In this document: positions 35,882-44,539 of the stretch, one piece after another
How the letters are laid out: each line of letters opens with the position of its first letter
Numbering within the stretch: position 1 is the first letter of the stretch
Assembly: GCF_014196255.1 (NCBI RefSeq)
Contig: NZ_JACIDH010000004.1
Location: 124,001 to 188,000, forward strand
Length of the DNA: 64,000 bases
Source of the DNA: Sphingomonas pseudosanguinis
Lineage (GTDB): Bacteria > Pseudomonadota > Alphaproteobacteria > Sphingomonadales > Sphingomonadaceae
Direction of reading: 5' to 3'
Notes under the pieces: generated by a model
Seen by the model: the letters and a program-made list of their open reading frames with translations, nothing else
Database searches by the model: none
Told to the model about the DNA's origin: nothing
Translations under genes and position numbers: made by a program

Positions 35882-37198
35882 CTATTCAGCAGCCTCTGCA
35901 ATCGGCTCCGGTGGGTTGAAGCCGAGGTTGACGATCCGGATTTTGCCCCGGCGCGTATCGATCAGGCCGTCCTTGCTTATCAGCGCCAACTCCCTGGCCA
36001 GAGTGCCTGGCGTTTTCGCCTTCTCGCCGTCTACCTCGTCGGTGATCGTGGCCAGGACCGCACAGGAGGCCTTCGTCGTGTTGAATGCGGCACGAAGCGC
36101 ATCCCGTTCGATGACCGTGTTGGGTTTGCCGCCGTCGAACGATGCCAGAAGCGAGAGCACTGCTTTCCGGAGTTCCTCCGTATGCACGCCCTTCTTGCCA
36201 CGTGGCTGGAGCAACGCCGTACCGAAGATGCCGGGGAAGTCGGCCGTGATGTGATCATAGGCGCCGTCCTTGCGCCTCAGCAGCGCGCGAGGTCGAAGAT
36301 CCGCCCCGAGCGAGTTCGCCTTGGCCACCTCGACGATGACGACATCGCGGTCCGTCAGACCCGGATGAACGGCGCGGACTGTCTCGAGGTTTTCGGACGC
36401 TCCGGCGAGCCGCACTTCGACCACGGAGCGTGGCGTGGTAGACCACATGGCTGATCCACGAAGTCGTTCGATCGCGGCGTCCTCGGTCTTCCGAGCGGCA
36501 TCCTTGGGCGTATGACCGATCACCGCCCAGAACATCTTCTGCCGGTACGACAGTCTGTTCAGATGGAAGAGGAAGTTCGTGGCCGCCTCCGAGTTGGCTA
36601 ACTCGAAGCCTGCCATCGATACCGCAGAGTCGAGGATGACGCCCACGATGCGATCCTCCGGCCGTCCGTCCTCTTCGACTTGCTTGTTCCACTCGTCGAG
36701 AAATGCCTCGATGCCGTTCAGAACGGGGCTTGGCTGCCAGCGGCCGCCAGGACCGTGCTGGAAAAGGCACGCGTTCGGCTCCGGGAACTCGGTTTGCGTC
36801 ATGCTCAGGAACGCCATGACGTGGATGCGCTGGCATAGAGCGACGGCATCCTCCTCGGTACCGCCGTTCTCCCGCATCAGGCGGCGTGCGATCGAGCCGA
36901 TGCGCAGCAGAAGATGCTCCCGCAAATCTTCTGCGGTCAGGACGAGGATGTTCCCGCGAACGCCAAGGTCAGCACCGAGCCACTGGCGTGGTGCGGCATC
37001 TCCGGTCGCGGCCATATGGGCGGCCATCCAGAGCAGTAGCTGCGTCTTCCCGGTCGATCCGGCTCCGAACCATATGGTCGCACCGGTCGCTGGCATCAGG
37101 CCATCCACGGCATAGTCCATCTGGCGGTTCTGCGACGCGGCATCGATCGCCCGATAGTCTCCCTTGCGCGCCCGAACCGTCCAGCTTTCATCGGTCAT
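35882..37198 (-). CDS. AAA/RecA-like ATPase, RepA-type
   Basis: Cytoplasmic ATPase of 438 residues. Walker A is GAGSTGKT at 45-52, and a Walker B-like RIVGVILDSAV follows with Asp at the strand end. The segment WAVIGHTPKDAARKTEDAAI and RLRGSAMWSTTPRSVVEVRL resembles sensor motifs of hexameric RepA-like helicases of mobile elements (AAA_25-type), which unwind DNA for replication. The C-terminal third (EELRKAVLSLLASFDGGKPN; TTKASCAVLATITDEVDGEK) looks like a winged-helix domain. Similar genes are standard in sphingomonad and other alphaproteobacterial islands. No replication initiator is beside it, so its role could be in island replication or excision. Confidence 0.78.
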   Translation of the reverse strand: MTDESWTVRARKGDYRAIDAASQNRQMDYAVDGLMPATGATIWFGAGSTGKTQLLLWMAAHMAATGDAAPRQWLGADLGVRGNILVLTAEDLREHLLLRIGSIARRLMRENGGTEEDAVALCQRIHVMAFLSMTQTEFPEPNACLFQHGPGGRWQPSPVLNGIEAFLDEWNKQVEEDGRPEDRIVGVILDSAVSMAGFELANSEAATNFLFHLNRLSYRQKMFWAVIGHTPKDAARKTEDAAIERLRGSAMWSTTPRSVVEVRLAGASENLETVRAVHPGLTDRDVVIVEVAKANSLGADLRPRALLRRKDGAYDHITADFPGIFGTALLQPRGKKGVHTEELRKAVLSLLASFDGGKPNTVIERDALRAAFNTTKASCAVLATITDEVDGEKAKTPGTLARELALISKDGLIDTRRGKIRIVNLGFNPPEPIAEAAE

Positions 37199-37719
37199 CT
37201 GTCATTCTCCCTTTGATGCGCGGTTCTAAGGGCACGGGCTTAAGGGGATATGACGATCAACGGCCGATGATAGGCCGCCACCGTTCGTCGCAAAACGGCG
37301 ATGGCGTTAAGGAAAACGAAAGATTCGTTTCAGATATAGAGGGAGGTGGGGTGGAGGCGAAGGACTCGGGTCCAACGACTACACCCCACCTCCTCTCTAA
37401 TCCGACCTGCGTCCGATGCGCGTCGCTGACGGATGGGGGCGTCACGCCCGTTCGGCATGATCCAACAGGTCAGCCCTGAAACCCTGCAAACCCCTTTGCG
37501 CTGGTGCACGATTTCGTTCGCGCGGCCTGGCACCCCCGAGCCTGGTTGCAGGACCGCCGTGCCCATTCAGCTGCCACCCGGTCCTCTACACCTTACCCAG
37601 AGAAGGTGACCCCTCCGTTCTGTGATGCACGCGTCGCGGTAACCACAGGAGGGGAGTGAAGGCTCTGCCTGCGGTGAGGATGGGATCTTCAAAGGAGCAA
37701 CTATCCTTTGGAGGAAAAG
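37199..37719. other. Non-coding leader region with long inverted repeat
   Basis: About 520 bp with no convincing gene, between the divergent ATPase and small HTH genes. The clearest structure is an imperfect inverted repeat: AGAGGGAGGTGGGGTG (37338-37353) and CACCCCACCTCCTCTCT (37382-37398), with a 28-base loop. Near its right end CAAAGGA-GCAACTA-TCCTTTG forms a hairpin just before the ribosome binding site TTTGGAGG of the next gene and could modulate its translation. The region could hold promoters of both genes or a replication/transfer signal. Confidence 0.5.
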
Positions 37720-37971
37720 ATGAGACTGAATGCAAAGCAGGTCGACGCAGACCGCCGCCAAGCCCGTGCGTATGCCGACGACGCGCTTCGAGAGGCTGTT
37801 TGCCGCTGGATCGTCGACAACAAGGCCAGCCGCGCCCGAACCGCACGCGCGTTCGGTATCTCTGTTGAGCGCGTTGGTAACTTTCAGTTCCAGATGCGGA
37901 TTAAGGAGCAGACGGCGAGATACTGGGCCAAGATGCGGGGCCAGCCCATGATCCAGCTGCCAAGGCGCTGA
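37720..37971 (+). CDS. Small helix-turn-helix-like protein
   Basis: Protein of 83 residues, start ATG 37720 after GGAGGAAAAG. The central part ALREAVCRWIVDNKASRART followed by ARAFGISVERVGNFQF reads like a helix-turn-helix, with basic residues around it. It could be a regulator or excisionase of the island; no family was recognised. It lies upstream of the serine recombinase on the same strand. Confidence 0.6.
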   Translation: MRLNAKQVDADRRQARAYADDALREAVCRWIVDNKASRARTARAFGISVERVGNFQFQMRIKEQTARYWAKMRGQPMIQLPRR

Positions 37972-37998
37972 GGCTTGCTGCCCGTGCGACGCTGTTCA

Positions 37999-38108
37999 GA
38001 ACTTGGAGCTTTTGCACCAGGACTTCGAACAGCGCCGGCTTTGGTGCAGAAGGTAGGAAGAAGGCAATTGAGCCAGGTTTGGAAGTGCTGGGGTACCTTT
38101 CACCCCAG
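37999..38108. promoter_or_regulatory. Inverted repeats before serine recombinase, possible recombination site
   Basis: CGCTGTTC / GAACAGCG, GCACCA / TGGTGC and CTGGGGT-ACCTTTC-ACCCCAG lie one after another in the 149 bp before the recombinase gene. Resolvase genes often act on a res site just upstream; this is inferred from place and symmetry only. Confidence 0.4.
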
Positions 38109-38120
38109 GATGAAAAAAGA

Positions 38121-39230
38121 ATGAGTGATATTGCCTACTACCGCGTGTCGACCGGAGGCCAGACGATCGCGGCGCAACGCGGCGCACTGACTGGGCCGAT
38201 GGGCCGTCCCTTCGACAAGGAGTTCGAAGATCAGGGCGTCAGCGGCTCGGTCCTGGCCCGGAGCCGGCCGGGCTTCTCTGCGATGCTCGAATATGCCCGT
38301 GAGGGCGACAGGCTGCACGTGTCCGCCATCGACCGGCTGGGCCGTGATGCCCTGGATATCCAGGCGACGGTCCGCGCGCTCATGGACAAGGGCGTCGAGG
38401 TCGTGGTATGCGGGCTCGGTTCGATCACGTCGGGCGCGGGGCTCCTGATCCTCGCGGTGCTGGCGCAGATCGCGGAAATGGAGCGCGAGGCCATCCGCGC
38501 CCGTACCCGGGCCGGACTGGACGTCGCGAAACAGTCGCTCGCAGCCACCGGTCGTACGCACCGGGGCAAGACCAGCCTGGGGCGGCCGCTCAAGGCGGAC
38601 CCCGCCAGCGTCGCCGCCTGGCGCGTGGCCAACGCGGCGAGCCTGTCCGCCACCGCGAGCCATTTCGGCATCAGCGCGGCGACCGTGAAGCGCTATCTAG
38701 CGCCCACGGTCACGTCCCCGCCAGTCGGTGATGACGGTGGCGAAATCGTCGCTCGGCATGTCGCTATGGCTGACGGCGAGATCGCCGGCGCGGCTGACCA
38801 CGTCATCGCCGACACCAGCGCGGGTGGGTTCCTCCACGACATATCGGTCGGTCCCGGATCCGTGCCGCTGACGATCGACGTCGGCGAGCAGGTCCTCCAG
38901 GCGCCTGTACCCACGCCACGCGGTGACGAGGGTGGCGAGCCGTTCGTCGGCGAGGTCGACCTCCCACTCTTTCCCGACCTTCCGGAGTGGAGACCGGGCG
39001 GCGCTCATCAGGGCAGCGCGCAGATCGGCCAGCAGGCGGTTCCGCTCGACGACGCTGTTGTTAAGCCACGGCGACGCATGACGCCGCCGCATCGCATGGG
39101 CGACGGCAGGCTCGTCGGCGAAGGCGTTGGCGGCAAACCGCCAGTCGGGAGCGTGGGTAGCGTCGATGACGAGCCCATGCTCCCCTTCGACGACCCGCAG
39201 GGCGGGTTCGGAGAACAGCGCGGCGGCTAG
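38121..39230 (+). CDS. Serine recombinase (resolvase/invertase), extended open frame
   Basis: Site-specific recombinase. The catalytic domain is complete: YYRVSTGGQT with nucleophile Ser10, then RLHVSAIDRLGRDALDIQAT and the long helix IAEMEREAIRARTRAGLDVA. A C-terminal helix-turn-helix follows (SLSATASHFGISAATVKRYL) and ends at about residue 194, the normal length for a resolvase. The reading frame then continues for 176 more codons without a stop, entirely antisense to the 3' end of the relaxase gene. The tail has no domain character and is probably an open frame produced by the relaxase codon pattern. ATG 38121 starts MSDIAYYRVS. Confidence 0.85.
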   Translation: MSDIAYYRVSTGGQTIAAQRGALTGPMGRPFDKEFEDQGVSGSVLARSRPGFSAMLEYAREGDRLHVSAIDRLGRDALDIQATVRALMDKGVEVVVCGLGSITSGAGLLILAVLAQIAEMEREAIRARTRAGLDVAKQSLAATGRTHRGKTSLGRPLKADPASVAAWRVANAASLSATASHFGISAATVKRYLAPTVTSPPVGDDGGEIVARHVAMADGEIAGAADHVIADTSAGGFLHDISVGPGSVPLTIDVGEQVLQAPVPTPRGDEGGEPFVGEVDLPLFPDLPEWRPGGAHQGSAQIGQQAVPLDDAVVKPRRRMTPPHRMGDGRLVGEGVGGKPPVGSVGSVDDEPMLPFDDPQGGFGEQRGG

Positions 39231-41633
39231 CGCTGCCACGGCCTCGTCGCGCTGGGACAGCACCGCATCCTTCGCCGGTTCCGGCATCGGATGCGGCTGC
39301 GCTGGCTCGATCGGCGGACGCGATTGGATTGGCGGGCTCCGGCCCAGCAGCCCTCCGACCCAATCGCGCCATCCACGACCAGTTTCCGATGTACCGACGG
39401 CGAAGACTCGCTCGACGGATCGCTTCTCGGCGAGGACGCGCCGATAGACGGGATGCTCGCCATAGGCGCGAACATGTTTCAGCGTTCGCGCTGCACTCGC
39501 GTCACCACCTGCGGCGGCGCGTTGCAGGCTGTCGAGGCCCACCGATGCCACGTCCGTTGCTGCGGCGATCATCCGTTTTGCCTGGAGGTCGGCGAAAGCG
39601 GCGAGACGCCTCTGCGCCATTTCTGCCAGTGCGGGTGTGGTCAGGGCGGTGAATTCGGCCCGAGTTACGCCGGGAACCCTATACTCGGTCACGGGCCCCT
39701 CCGGCGGCAGGACCGGGATGTCGTCTTTCATGATCCTGTCGAACAGGGCATCGAGCGTCGACCGCGCGTCTAGGCGGGCGGGCTTGGACGCGCGCCGAGG
39801 CTCCGGGCGGTCTATCAGCGCCGTCGCCGCTGACGTGATCTCGTCGATCGCCGCCTGTGCCTTCGCGACGGCGGTTCGATGCTCGGTCAGGACCGGGGCA
39901 TGGTCGCGCTCGATCGCAGTGATGCCGGCGAGAAATGCCTCTGCCTGGTCTGCGCGCGCGACGATCGCTCCTTTCGCTTGCTGCTCCGCCCGGTCCGCCG
40001 TCCCGCCCTTGATAGCCTCCAGCATCCGGCGGCATACGGCGATCGTTTTGTCCGGCCGAGCCCGCGCCATGGCGAGCGTGACGTCATACTCGGCGCATTC
40101 GGCATCGTGCTGTTGCAGGACCACGCTGGCCGCATCGAACCGGGCGATCAGATCGCGGATGGAGGCCGTCCGAGCCTGATCGATGACCGATCCCTCCGCG
40201 CAGAGGCGCTCCGCCTCTAGCAGCCGACGCCGAAGGTCCGCCCGGGCTTTCGCCCGCTTCTCGGCTGCGATCCACGCCTCGCGTAGCAGCGCGGACCAGA
40301 GTATCTCGGCGTTCTCGATGCCGCGGCTGGTCAACACGCCGACTGCGTCGAGTGGAGCCGCGCGGGTGCCAAGCGGCTTCTGCGCCTGGCGCTCGCAACC
40401 CAGCGAGCGGAGATCACCCGGATGGAGCTGGCGGGTAACGCCCAACCGGTCGAGTTCTTCGTTGCACCGCTCGGCGAAGAAGCGGCGCATGTCGGCGATC
40501 GAAGCGGTGCCATAGGCGCGGTAATTTCCGCCATCGCTGTCTCGCGACCATTCCGCGATCTTCTTTTGCGCGTACGGATAACGCACCCGCTCATGCTGAC
40601 CCTCAACCGGCTCGGCGATCTCGAAGTCCCATCGGTCCCCCATCCTCCTGGCCGGTCGGTCATGACAGGCGACGTGCAGATGATGATTGCGGCGGTCATT
40701 ATGGTGATCGGGCGCATGGATCGCCGCGACGTACATCATGCCGATCTCTTCCAGTTCTGCGCACATCGCTTCGGTCACCGCCCGCCGACCAGCGGCATCA
40801 AGGCCATCTGGAAACTCTGCCGTTAGCCGATACTGCGACCGTCCACCGCGCGCCTCCGAGAGCCGAACCGGCAGCTTGCCTTTCGTGGTCCCGAGAATGC
40901 TGGCAAGCGTCTTCGCCAGCTTGCGTGCGGCAACACGGTTGATCGCCAGCTCATCGAGCGGGACCGTACGGGGCCTGCGCTTGCCTCTGTCATTCGCGAA
41001 TTTTGCTGCCACGTCACGCACGGCACAGGGAACGTCCTGTGCATCTGCCAGTACACGCCACGCCGCACGCGACGCTCTCTCAGGCACCAGCGTCAGCCGG
41101 TCTGCGCCTGGCGTGCGTTCATGGCGATGCACGGCGCGCCAATAGGCTTGCCGTTCCTGGGGATCGTGCGAAATATTTGAGAATACAGCGCGGTCGCCAT
41201 CGATCGCCTCGGTGGCGGACGGCCGTACGGCATAGCGGTCGAAGCCGTCCGGCGAGATCGTAACCTCCACCGCTTCCGGACGATCGATATAGGCGTCATG
41301 CGCCGCCGGCGCCCCGACCGCCAAGCGCTTGCTTCCCTCCGGCGTCGTGATGCGGCACCCGCCGTCGTTCGTCTTGCTGATCGCCTGAAATTCGAAATGG
41401 AAGGTGACCTTGCCGCCCGCAGAGACGAAACGTTCGTGAAAAGCACCGGGCACTGCGAAGTTGGGGGACCGCGACCAGCGATTGCCACCGGCCTTCCGGT
41501 CCTTGACCTGATCACGAACATCCTTGCGGACGCGCACCGCGCGACCGAGCGCTTCTTCCTCTTCGATCGCGAGCGCGCGTCGCAGCCGTGCGGAACAATG
41601 ACCTATTGGACCGAGGGGACGCTGGATCGACAT
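38697..41633 (-). CDS. MobA/MobL-type relaxase
   Basis: DNA-nicking mobilisation protein of 978 residues. The N-terminal relaxase domain has the metal-binding NHHLHVACHDRP triad with GMMYVAAIHAPDHHNDRRN before it, and the preceding PRTVPLDELAINRVAARKLA region. The middle is long, helical and charged (KARADLRRRLLEAERLCAEG; TASIRDLIARFDAASVVLQQ), probably coiled coil. The C-terminal 200 residues include AADATHAPDW-like DATHAPDWRFAANAFADEPA, of unknown role. ATG 41633 after AGGAG is preferred to the upstream 56-codon extension. No type IV coupling protein is nearby, so a helper system would be needed for transfer. Confidence 0.83.
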   Translation of the reverse strand: MSIQRPLGPIGHCSARLRRALAIEEEEALGRAVRVRKDVRDQVKDRKAGGNRWSRSPNFAVPGAFHERFVSAGGKVTFHFEFQAISKTNDGGCRITTPEGSKRLAVGAPAAHDAYIDRPEAVEVTISPDGFDRYAVRPSATEAIDGDRAVFSNISHDPQERQAYWRAVHRHERTPGADRLTLVPERASRAAWRVLADAQDVPCAVRDVAAKFANDRGKRRPRTVPLDELAINRVAARKLAKTLASILGTTKGKLPVRLSEARGGRSQYRLTAEFPDGLDAAGRRAVTEAMCAELEEIGMMYVAAIHAPDHHNDRRNHHLHVACHDRPARRMGDRWDFEIAEPVEGQHERVRYPYAQKKIAEWSRDSDGGNYRAYGTASIADMRRFFAERCNEELDRLGVTRQLHPGDLRSLGCERQAQKPLGTRAAPLDAVGVLTSRGIENAEILWSALLREAWIAAEKRAKARADLRRRLLEAERLCAEGSVIDQARTASIRDLIARFDAASVVLQQHDAECAEYDVTLAMARARPDKTIAVCRRMLEAIKGGTADRAEQQAKGAIVARADQAEAFLAGITAIERDHAPVLTEHRTAVAKAQAAIDEITSAATALIDRPEPRRASKPARLDARSTLDALFDRIMKDDIPVLPPEGPVTEYRVPGVTRAEFTALTTPALAEMAQRRLAAFADLQAKRMIAAATDVASVGLDSLQRAAAGGDASAARTLKHVRAYGEHPVYRRVLAEKRSVERVFAVGTSETGRGWRDWVGGLLGRSPPIQSRPPIEPAQPHPMPEPAKDAVLSQRDEAVAALAAALFSEPALRVVEGEHGLVIDATHAPDWRFAANAFADEPAVAHAMRRRHASPWLNNSVVERNRLLADLRAALMSAARSPLRKVGKEWEVDLADERLATLVTAWRGYRRLEDLLADVDRQRHGSGTDRYVVEEPTRAGVGDDVVSRAGDLAVSHSDMPSDDFATVITDWRGRDRGR

Positions 41634-41674
41634 GGCCGGGCTCCTATTGCCGGCATCATGGTACAGGACGCGAA

Positions 41675-41795
41675 TCACCGGGTGAATCACCCCCTCAATT
41701 TTTCCCCGAGGGGGCTCAGCCGCCGACGGGCCGCGCCTCAGCGCGCCCTTGAGGACGCCGACCCCGGCGTCCCGGAACCGCCTCGCCGCACGGCG
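41675..41795. other. Candidate oriT: cluster of inverted repeats upstream of relaxase
   Basis: Four inverted repeats lie in 120 bp just before the relaxase: TCACC-G-GGTGA (41675-41685), CCCCCTC/GAGGGGG (41690-41714), GACGCCG-ACCC-CGGCGTC (41754-41771) and CGCCG-CA-CGGCG (41784-41795). Relaxases usually nick beside such hairpins close to their own gene. No nic consensus could be assigned. Confidence 0.4.
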
Positions 41796-41894
41796 GCGCA
41801 CGCAAAGCTGAAGGATTCACGTTTGCGGAATTGCGCCTCAACAAATCATCCTGCTCACTACTCCACCTCGACGGATCAGTCGGGCTGACGCCAG

Positions 41895-42803
41895 CTACTG
41901 TTTGAAGCGGTGCTCTCGGTGCCAGCGCACGAATTCCGGGTGCGGCCGGCTTGCCAAATGTGCGGGCAGGATCGCGCATTCAGACGGGTTGATGATCGAG
42001 CGGACACTGTCTGGATCGTTGACCTGGCGCGACACCAGAATCCGCATGTCGTCGTCGAAACCGATCAGCCCCCGGTCGAACATCCAGTGTGCCGTGCCCG
42101 ACAGCGCCATGCCGTTGCTGATGATGTCGGGACCGTTCGCTTCGACCGGCCGGATATGGGCGGCTTCGACCTCTGCGCGGCCGCCGCCGTTGATCAGCTT
42201 CAGCCCGGTGACGGCGCAGCGTTCGTCATACGCGCGCAGAACGATGCGGCGGAACACCCGGTCCCGCACGACTCGTGAAACCAGCGTCGCGACACGTTCG
42301 CGTGCTTCGTCGAAGATGAAGGGCGCGCGCTCTTCCTGCACGGCAGTTGGCACGCCGACGTCGCCAGTGCGTGGCAGGAGCGGGCTGATGTCCTCCAGTC
42401 CTGCGGACACGATCCGATTGAAGTCCGCTGGAGACAGCGATCGTACAGCGGCCTGAGCACGACCAGAAATCCTGCCGGCTTCGTTGAGAACGCCACGCTC
42501 GATAATTTGGCCATCGGCATCCGCGAAGGGGACCGGCATAGCGAAATCGAGATAGCTGCCCGGCTCAACCAGCGCGAGATACATACCGGGCGCCGTCGGG
42601 TCCGGTACGATCTGCTCGATCTTGGCGACCGCGAAATAGCCGCGCGTGTCTCGGACTTTGCGAGGCTCGTAATAGATTATCCAGTCACCGAGACAGGCCT
42701 GGGCCCGGCTCAGATACTGGGCCGGAAACTGGTAACGCTCCGCTGGCGTGTCGTCGTAGATCGAGTCAAACCGATGGATGAAAACGCCGAATGCCATGAG
42801 CAT
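41895..42803 (-). CDS. HNH endonuclease
   Basis: Nuclease of 302 residues. The C-terminal HNH_2-type domain shows YDERCAVTGLKLINGG, EVEAAHIRPVEANGPDIISN and GMALSGTAHWMFDRGLIGFD, with the catalytic His in AAHIRP and a second His in TAHWMF. The N-terminal two thirds (YLSRAQACLGDWIIYYEPRK; GYFAVAKIEQIVPDPTAPGM) resemble an EVE/PUA-like or SRA-like reader domain, which in relatives may sense modified bases. The combination suggests a modification-dependent restriction enzyme; this is inferred. It lies between the relaxase and the HEPN/Toprim gene. Confidence 0.8.
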   Translation of the reverse strand: MLMAFGVFIHRFDSIYDDTPAERYQFPAQYLSRAQACLGDWIIYYEPRKVRDTRGYFAVAKIEQIVPDPTAPGMYLALVEPGSYLDFAMPVPFADADGQIIERGVLNEAGRISGRAQAAVRSLSPADFNRIVSAGLEDISPLLPRTGDVGVPTAVQEERAPFIFDEARERVATLVSRVVRDRVFRRIVLRAYDERCAVTGLKLINGGGRAEVEAAHIRPVEANGPDIISNGMALSGTAHWMFDRGLIGFDDDMRILVSRQVNDPDSVRSIINPSECAILPAHLASRPHPEFVRWHREHRFKQ

Positions 42804-43238
42804 GGCTTAGCGGGGCCGCCGATCCGTGCAAATCGGTATCAGCCTTTTGCTTCCGGGGTCAGTTGCGGGAGCTAACGATTGTGCGGTCACGATTGCTGTC
42901 ACCACGACCCAAAATTGGCCGTTCAAACCGCGAATTCCGCTCCCCAACTCCTGCCACCCATTCCTGTTTTACATCGGGTTCGAAGGCCCAGGTGCTTCCG
43001 ATTTTGGGACAAAGCCGCCATTCCCGAGTTCCGGGCTGAACGTCAGGTCTCGCCAGGAGCCGACATTTAGCGTCTGGTGGATCGCCCTCGCACAGCAGCT
43101 GCAATTGGGCCATCAGCAGAATGTCGGCTTCCAATTGCAAGGACTATAATAGCAGCCATCAATTGCTCCTGAGCAACGCTCTCCGAAGGCGAAGGTCAAA
43201 GGTCTGAATCCTGTCGGATGCGCAAATTTTTTTGAAAT
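42804..43238. other. Gap with no recognisable gene
   Basis: About 435 bp between two genes of the same strand. Two overlapping open frames of roughly 93-107 codons on opposite strands lack ribosome binding sites and family motifs. AT-rich bases just after the HEPN/Toprim stop (TTTTTTTGAAATTCAGG) might help termination. Probably debris of an earlier insertion. Confidence 0.45.
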
Positions 43239-44537
43239 TCAGGCTTTTATCGGGTCGGCGCCCGTGAGGCATGAGATCTCGGCGATCAGTGCGTCCAGCA
43301 ATTGGGTCAGCTTCGAGATATCGTAGCCGCCGCCCGCGAGGGTCTCTGTGTCCTGATCGAAGAAGTGGCGCATATAGGATTCCTTATGCTCCAGCGCGCC
43401 GTGCCACGAATCCAGCTCCTTCTTGTAATTGCTCCAAACGATCTGGGCGGGGGGATATTGGGGCAACTTCAGGTCTAGATAGCATTCGATTGCAGCCGCT
43501 CTGCCGTTGATGTCGCAGGCCCGGACACCGTCCGGTCCACGTGCCGGGAAATCGCGGAACGCTTCCAACGCCGGCAGGACCATCGCCCGCATGTTTCCTG
43601 GGAGCTTGAGTTCCTCGAGCTTGCGATAGGCGTCGACGCCCTCGGCGTCATTATCGAGCAGAAACAGGACCCGGTTCTGGACGTCGATCCGCATCAGCCC
43701 TTCGGCGAACTTGACCAAATTGCCGGTGCCCCAGAAATGATGGCGCTCCTCGCCGTCGATGAACCGGAAAAAGTCGGCGACATCGGGCCGCAAGAGGTCG
43801 AGTGCGCGGCGCAGGATTCGTGCGTCCGAAGCGCCCTCCGTTGCGACCAGCAAGGTCTGGCTTCGCCTTGCGCCCGCTTGAAATGCTTCGCGCGTGGCCC
43901 ATCCGGAGGTCACGATCGGACCGAACTGCCAGATAACGGGGGCATGTGCGTTCGCCGGATTGAGCGCGAAGACTTCCAACATCGAGGCAGGGCTGAGGAT
44001 GCCGAGCTTTGCGGCCAGATAGCTCGCCTCGGACCAATAGAGATCTGAATTGTCGGTCCATGGTAGGCGCTCGAATAGAGCCGCATCGGCCGCGAACCTG
44101 CCTTGGGCGATCGTCTGGCGAACGTCCGTATCGTAATCGATATAGGCGTCAGCGAGGCTGGCGACCGGATATTTGCAGATCAGTGCGCAGAATTCATCGA
44201 AGCTCAAATAGCGCGATGCCGCATCTTCCTCATCGCCGTCATCGAGTGACACCGCATCGTCAATGACGGCCTGATACTCGGCGCGTGCACCCTCAATCGA
44301 ATGGCCGAGCACGCGCAGCCGCGACAGAACGCGGGAGAGCGGCCGGACGAAGGCCTCTTCGCTTTCGCCCATTTCTTCGGAATCGCCGCCTGGCGGGACA
44401 TCCGCGTAATTGATCTGGTCCGAGCGCCGATGGCAAAGGTCGGCTTGCTGGAACAGATAGCCATAATCGGTGCCCATATGATTCTTGGCATAATCGAGCG
44501 ACACCGCGCCGATTTCCAGTTCGATCGAAGTGCCCAT
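43239..44537 (-). CDS. HEPN/Toprim-associated domain protein
   Basis: Predicted defence protein of 432 residues. The N-terminus MGTSIELEIGAVSLDYAKNH with DYGYLFQQADL matches the HEPN/Toprim N-terminal domain. A HEPN RNase-like R-x5-H occurs in RLRVLGH (R73, H79). The C-terminal half holds a Toprim domain: LLVATEGASDARIL with E234 and LFLLDNDAEGVDAY with D295 and D297, the E...DxD metal site of OLD nucleases and topoisomerases. Such proteins are predicted to cleave nucleic acid in anti-phage or conflict systems. It is divergent from the decayed gene and GHKL/nuclease gene, 689 bp start to start. Confidence 0.78.
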   Translation of the reverse strand: MGTSIELEIGAVSLDYAKNHMGTDYGYLFQQADLCHRRSDQINYADVPPGGDSEEMGESEEAFVRPLSRVLSRLRVLGHSIEGARAEYQAVIDDAVSLDDGDEEDAASRYLSFDEFCALICKYPVASLADAYIDYDTDVRQTIAQGRFAADAALFERLPWTDNSDLYWSEASYLAAKLGILSPASMLEVFALNPANAHAPVIWQFGPIVTSGWATREAFQAGARRSQTLLVATEGASDARILRRALDLLRPDVADFFRFIDGEERHHFWGTGNLVKFAEGLMRIDVQNRVLFLLDNDAEGVDAYRKLEELKLPGNMRAMVLPALEAFRDFPARGPDGVRACDINGRAAAIECYLDLKLPQYPPAQIVWSNYKKELDSWHGALEHKESYMRHFFDQDTETLAGGGYDISKLTQLLDALIAEISCLTGADPIKA

Positions 44538-44539
44538 CG

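Noticed and set aside
38700-39230. Serine recombinase tail as a new functional domain
   Set aside because: Its composition mirrors the codons of the relaxase on the other strand; kept as an observation, not called as a domain.
42826-43149. Overlapping small frames on both strands in the gap before the HEPN/Toprim gene
   Set aside because: No start signal and no recognisable motif; treated as non-coding.
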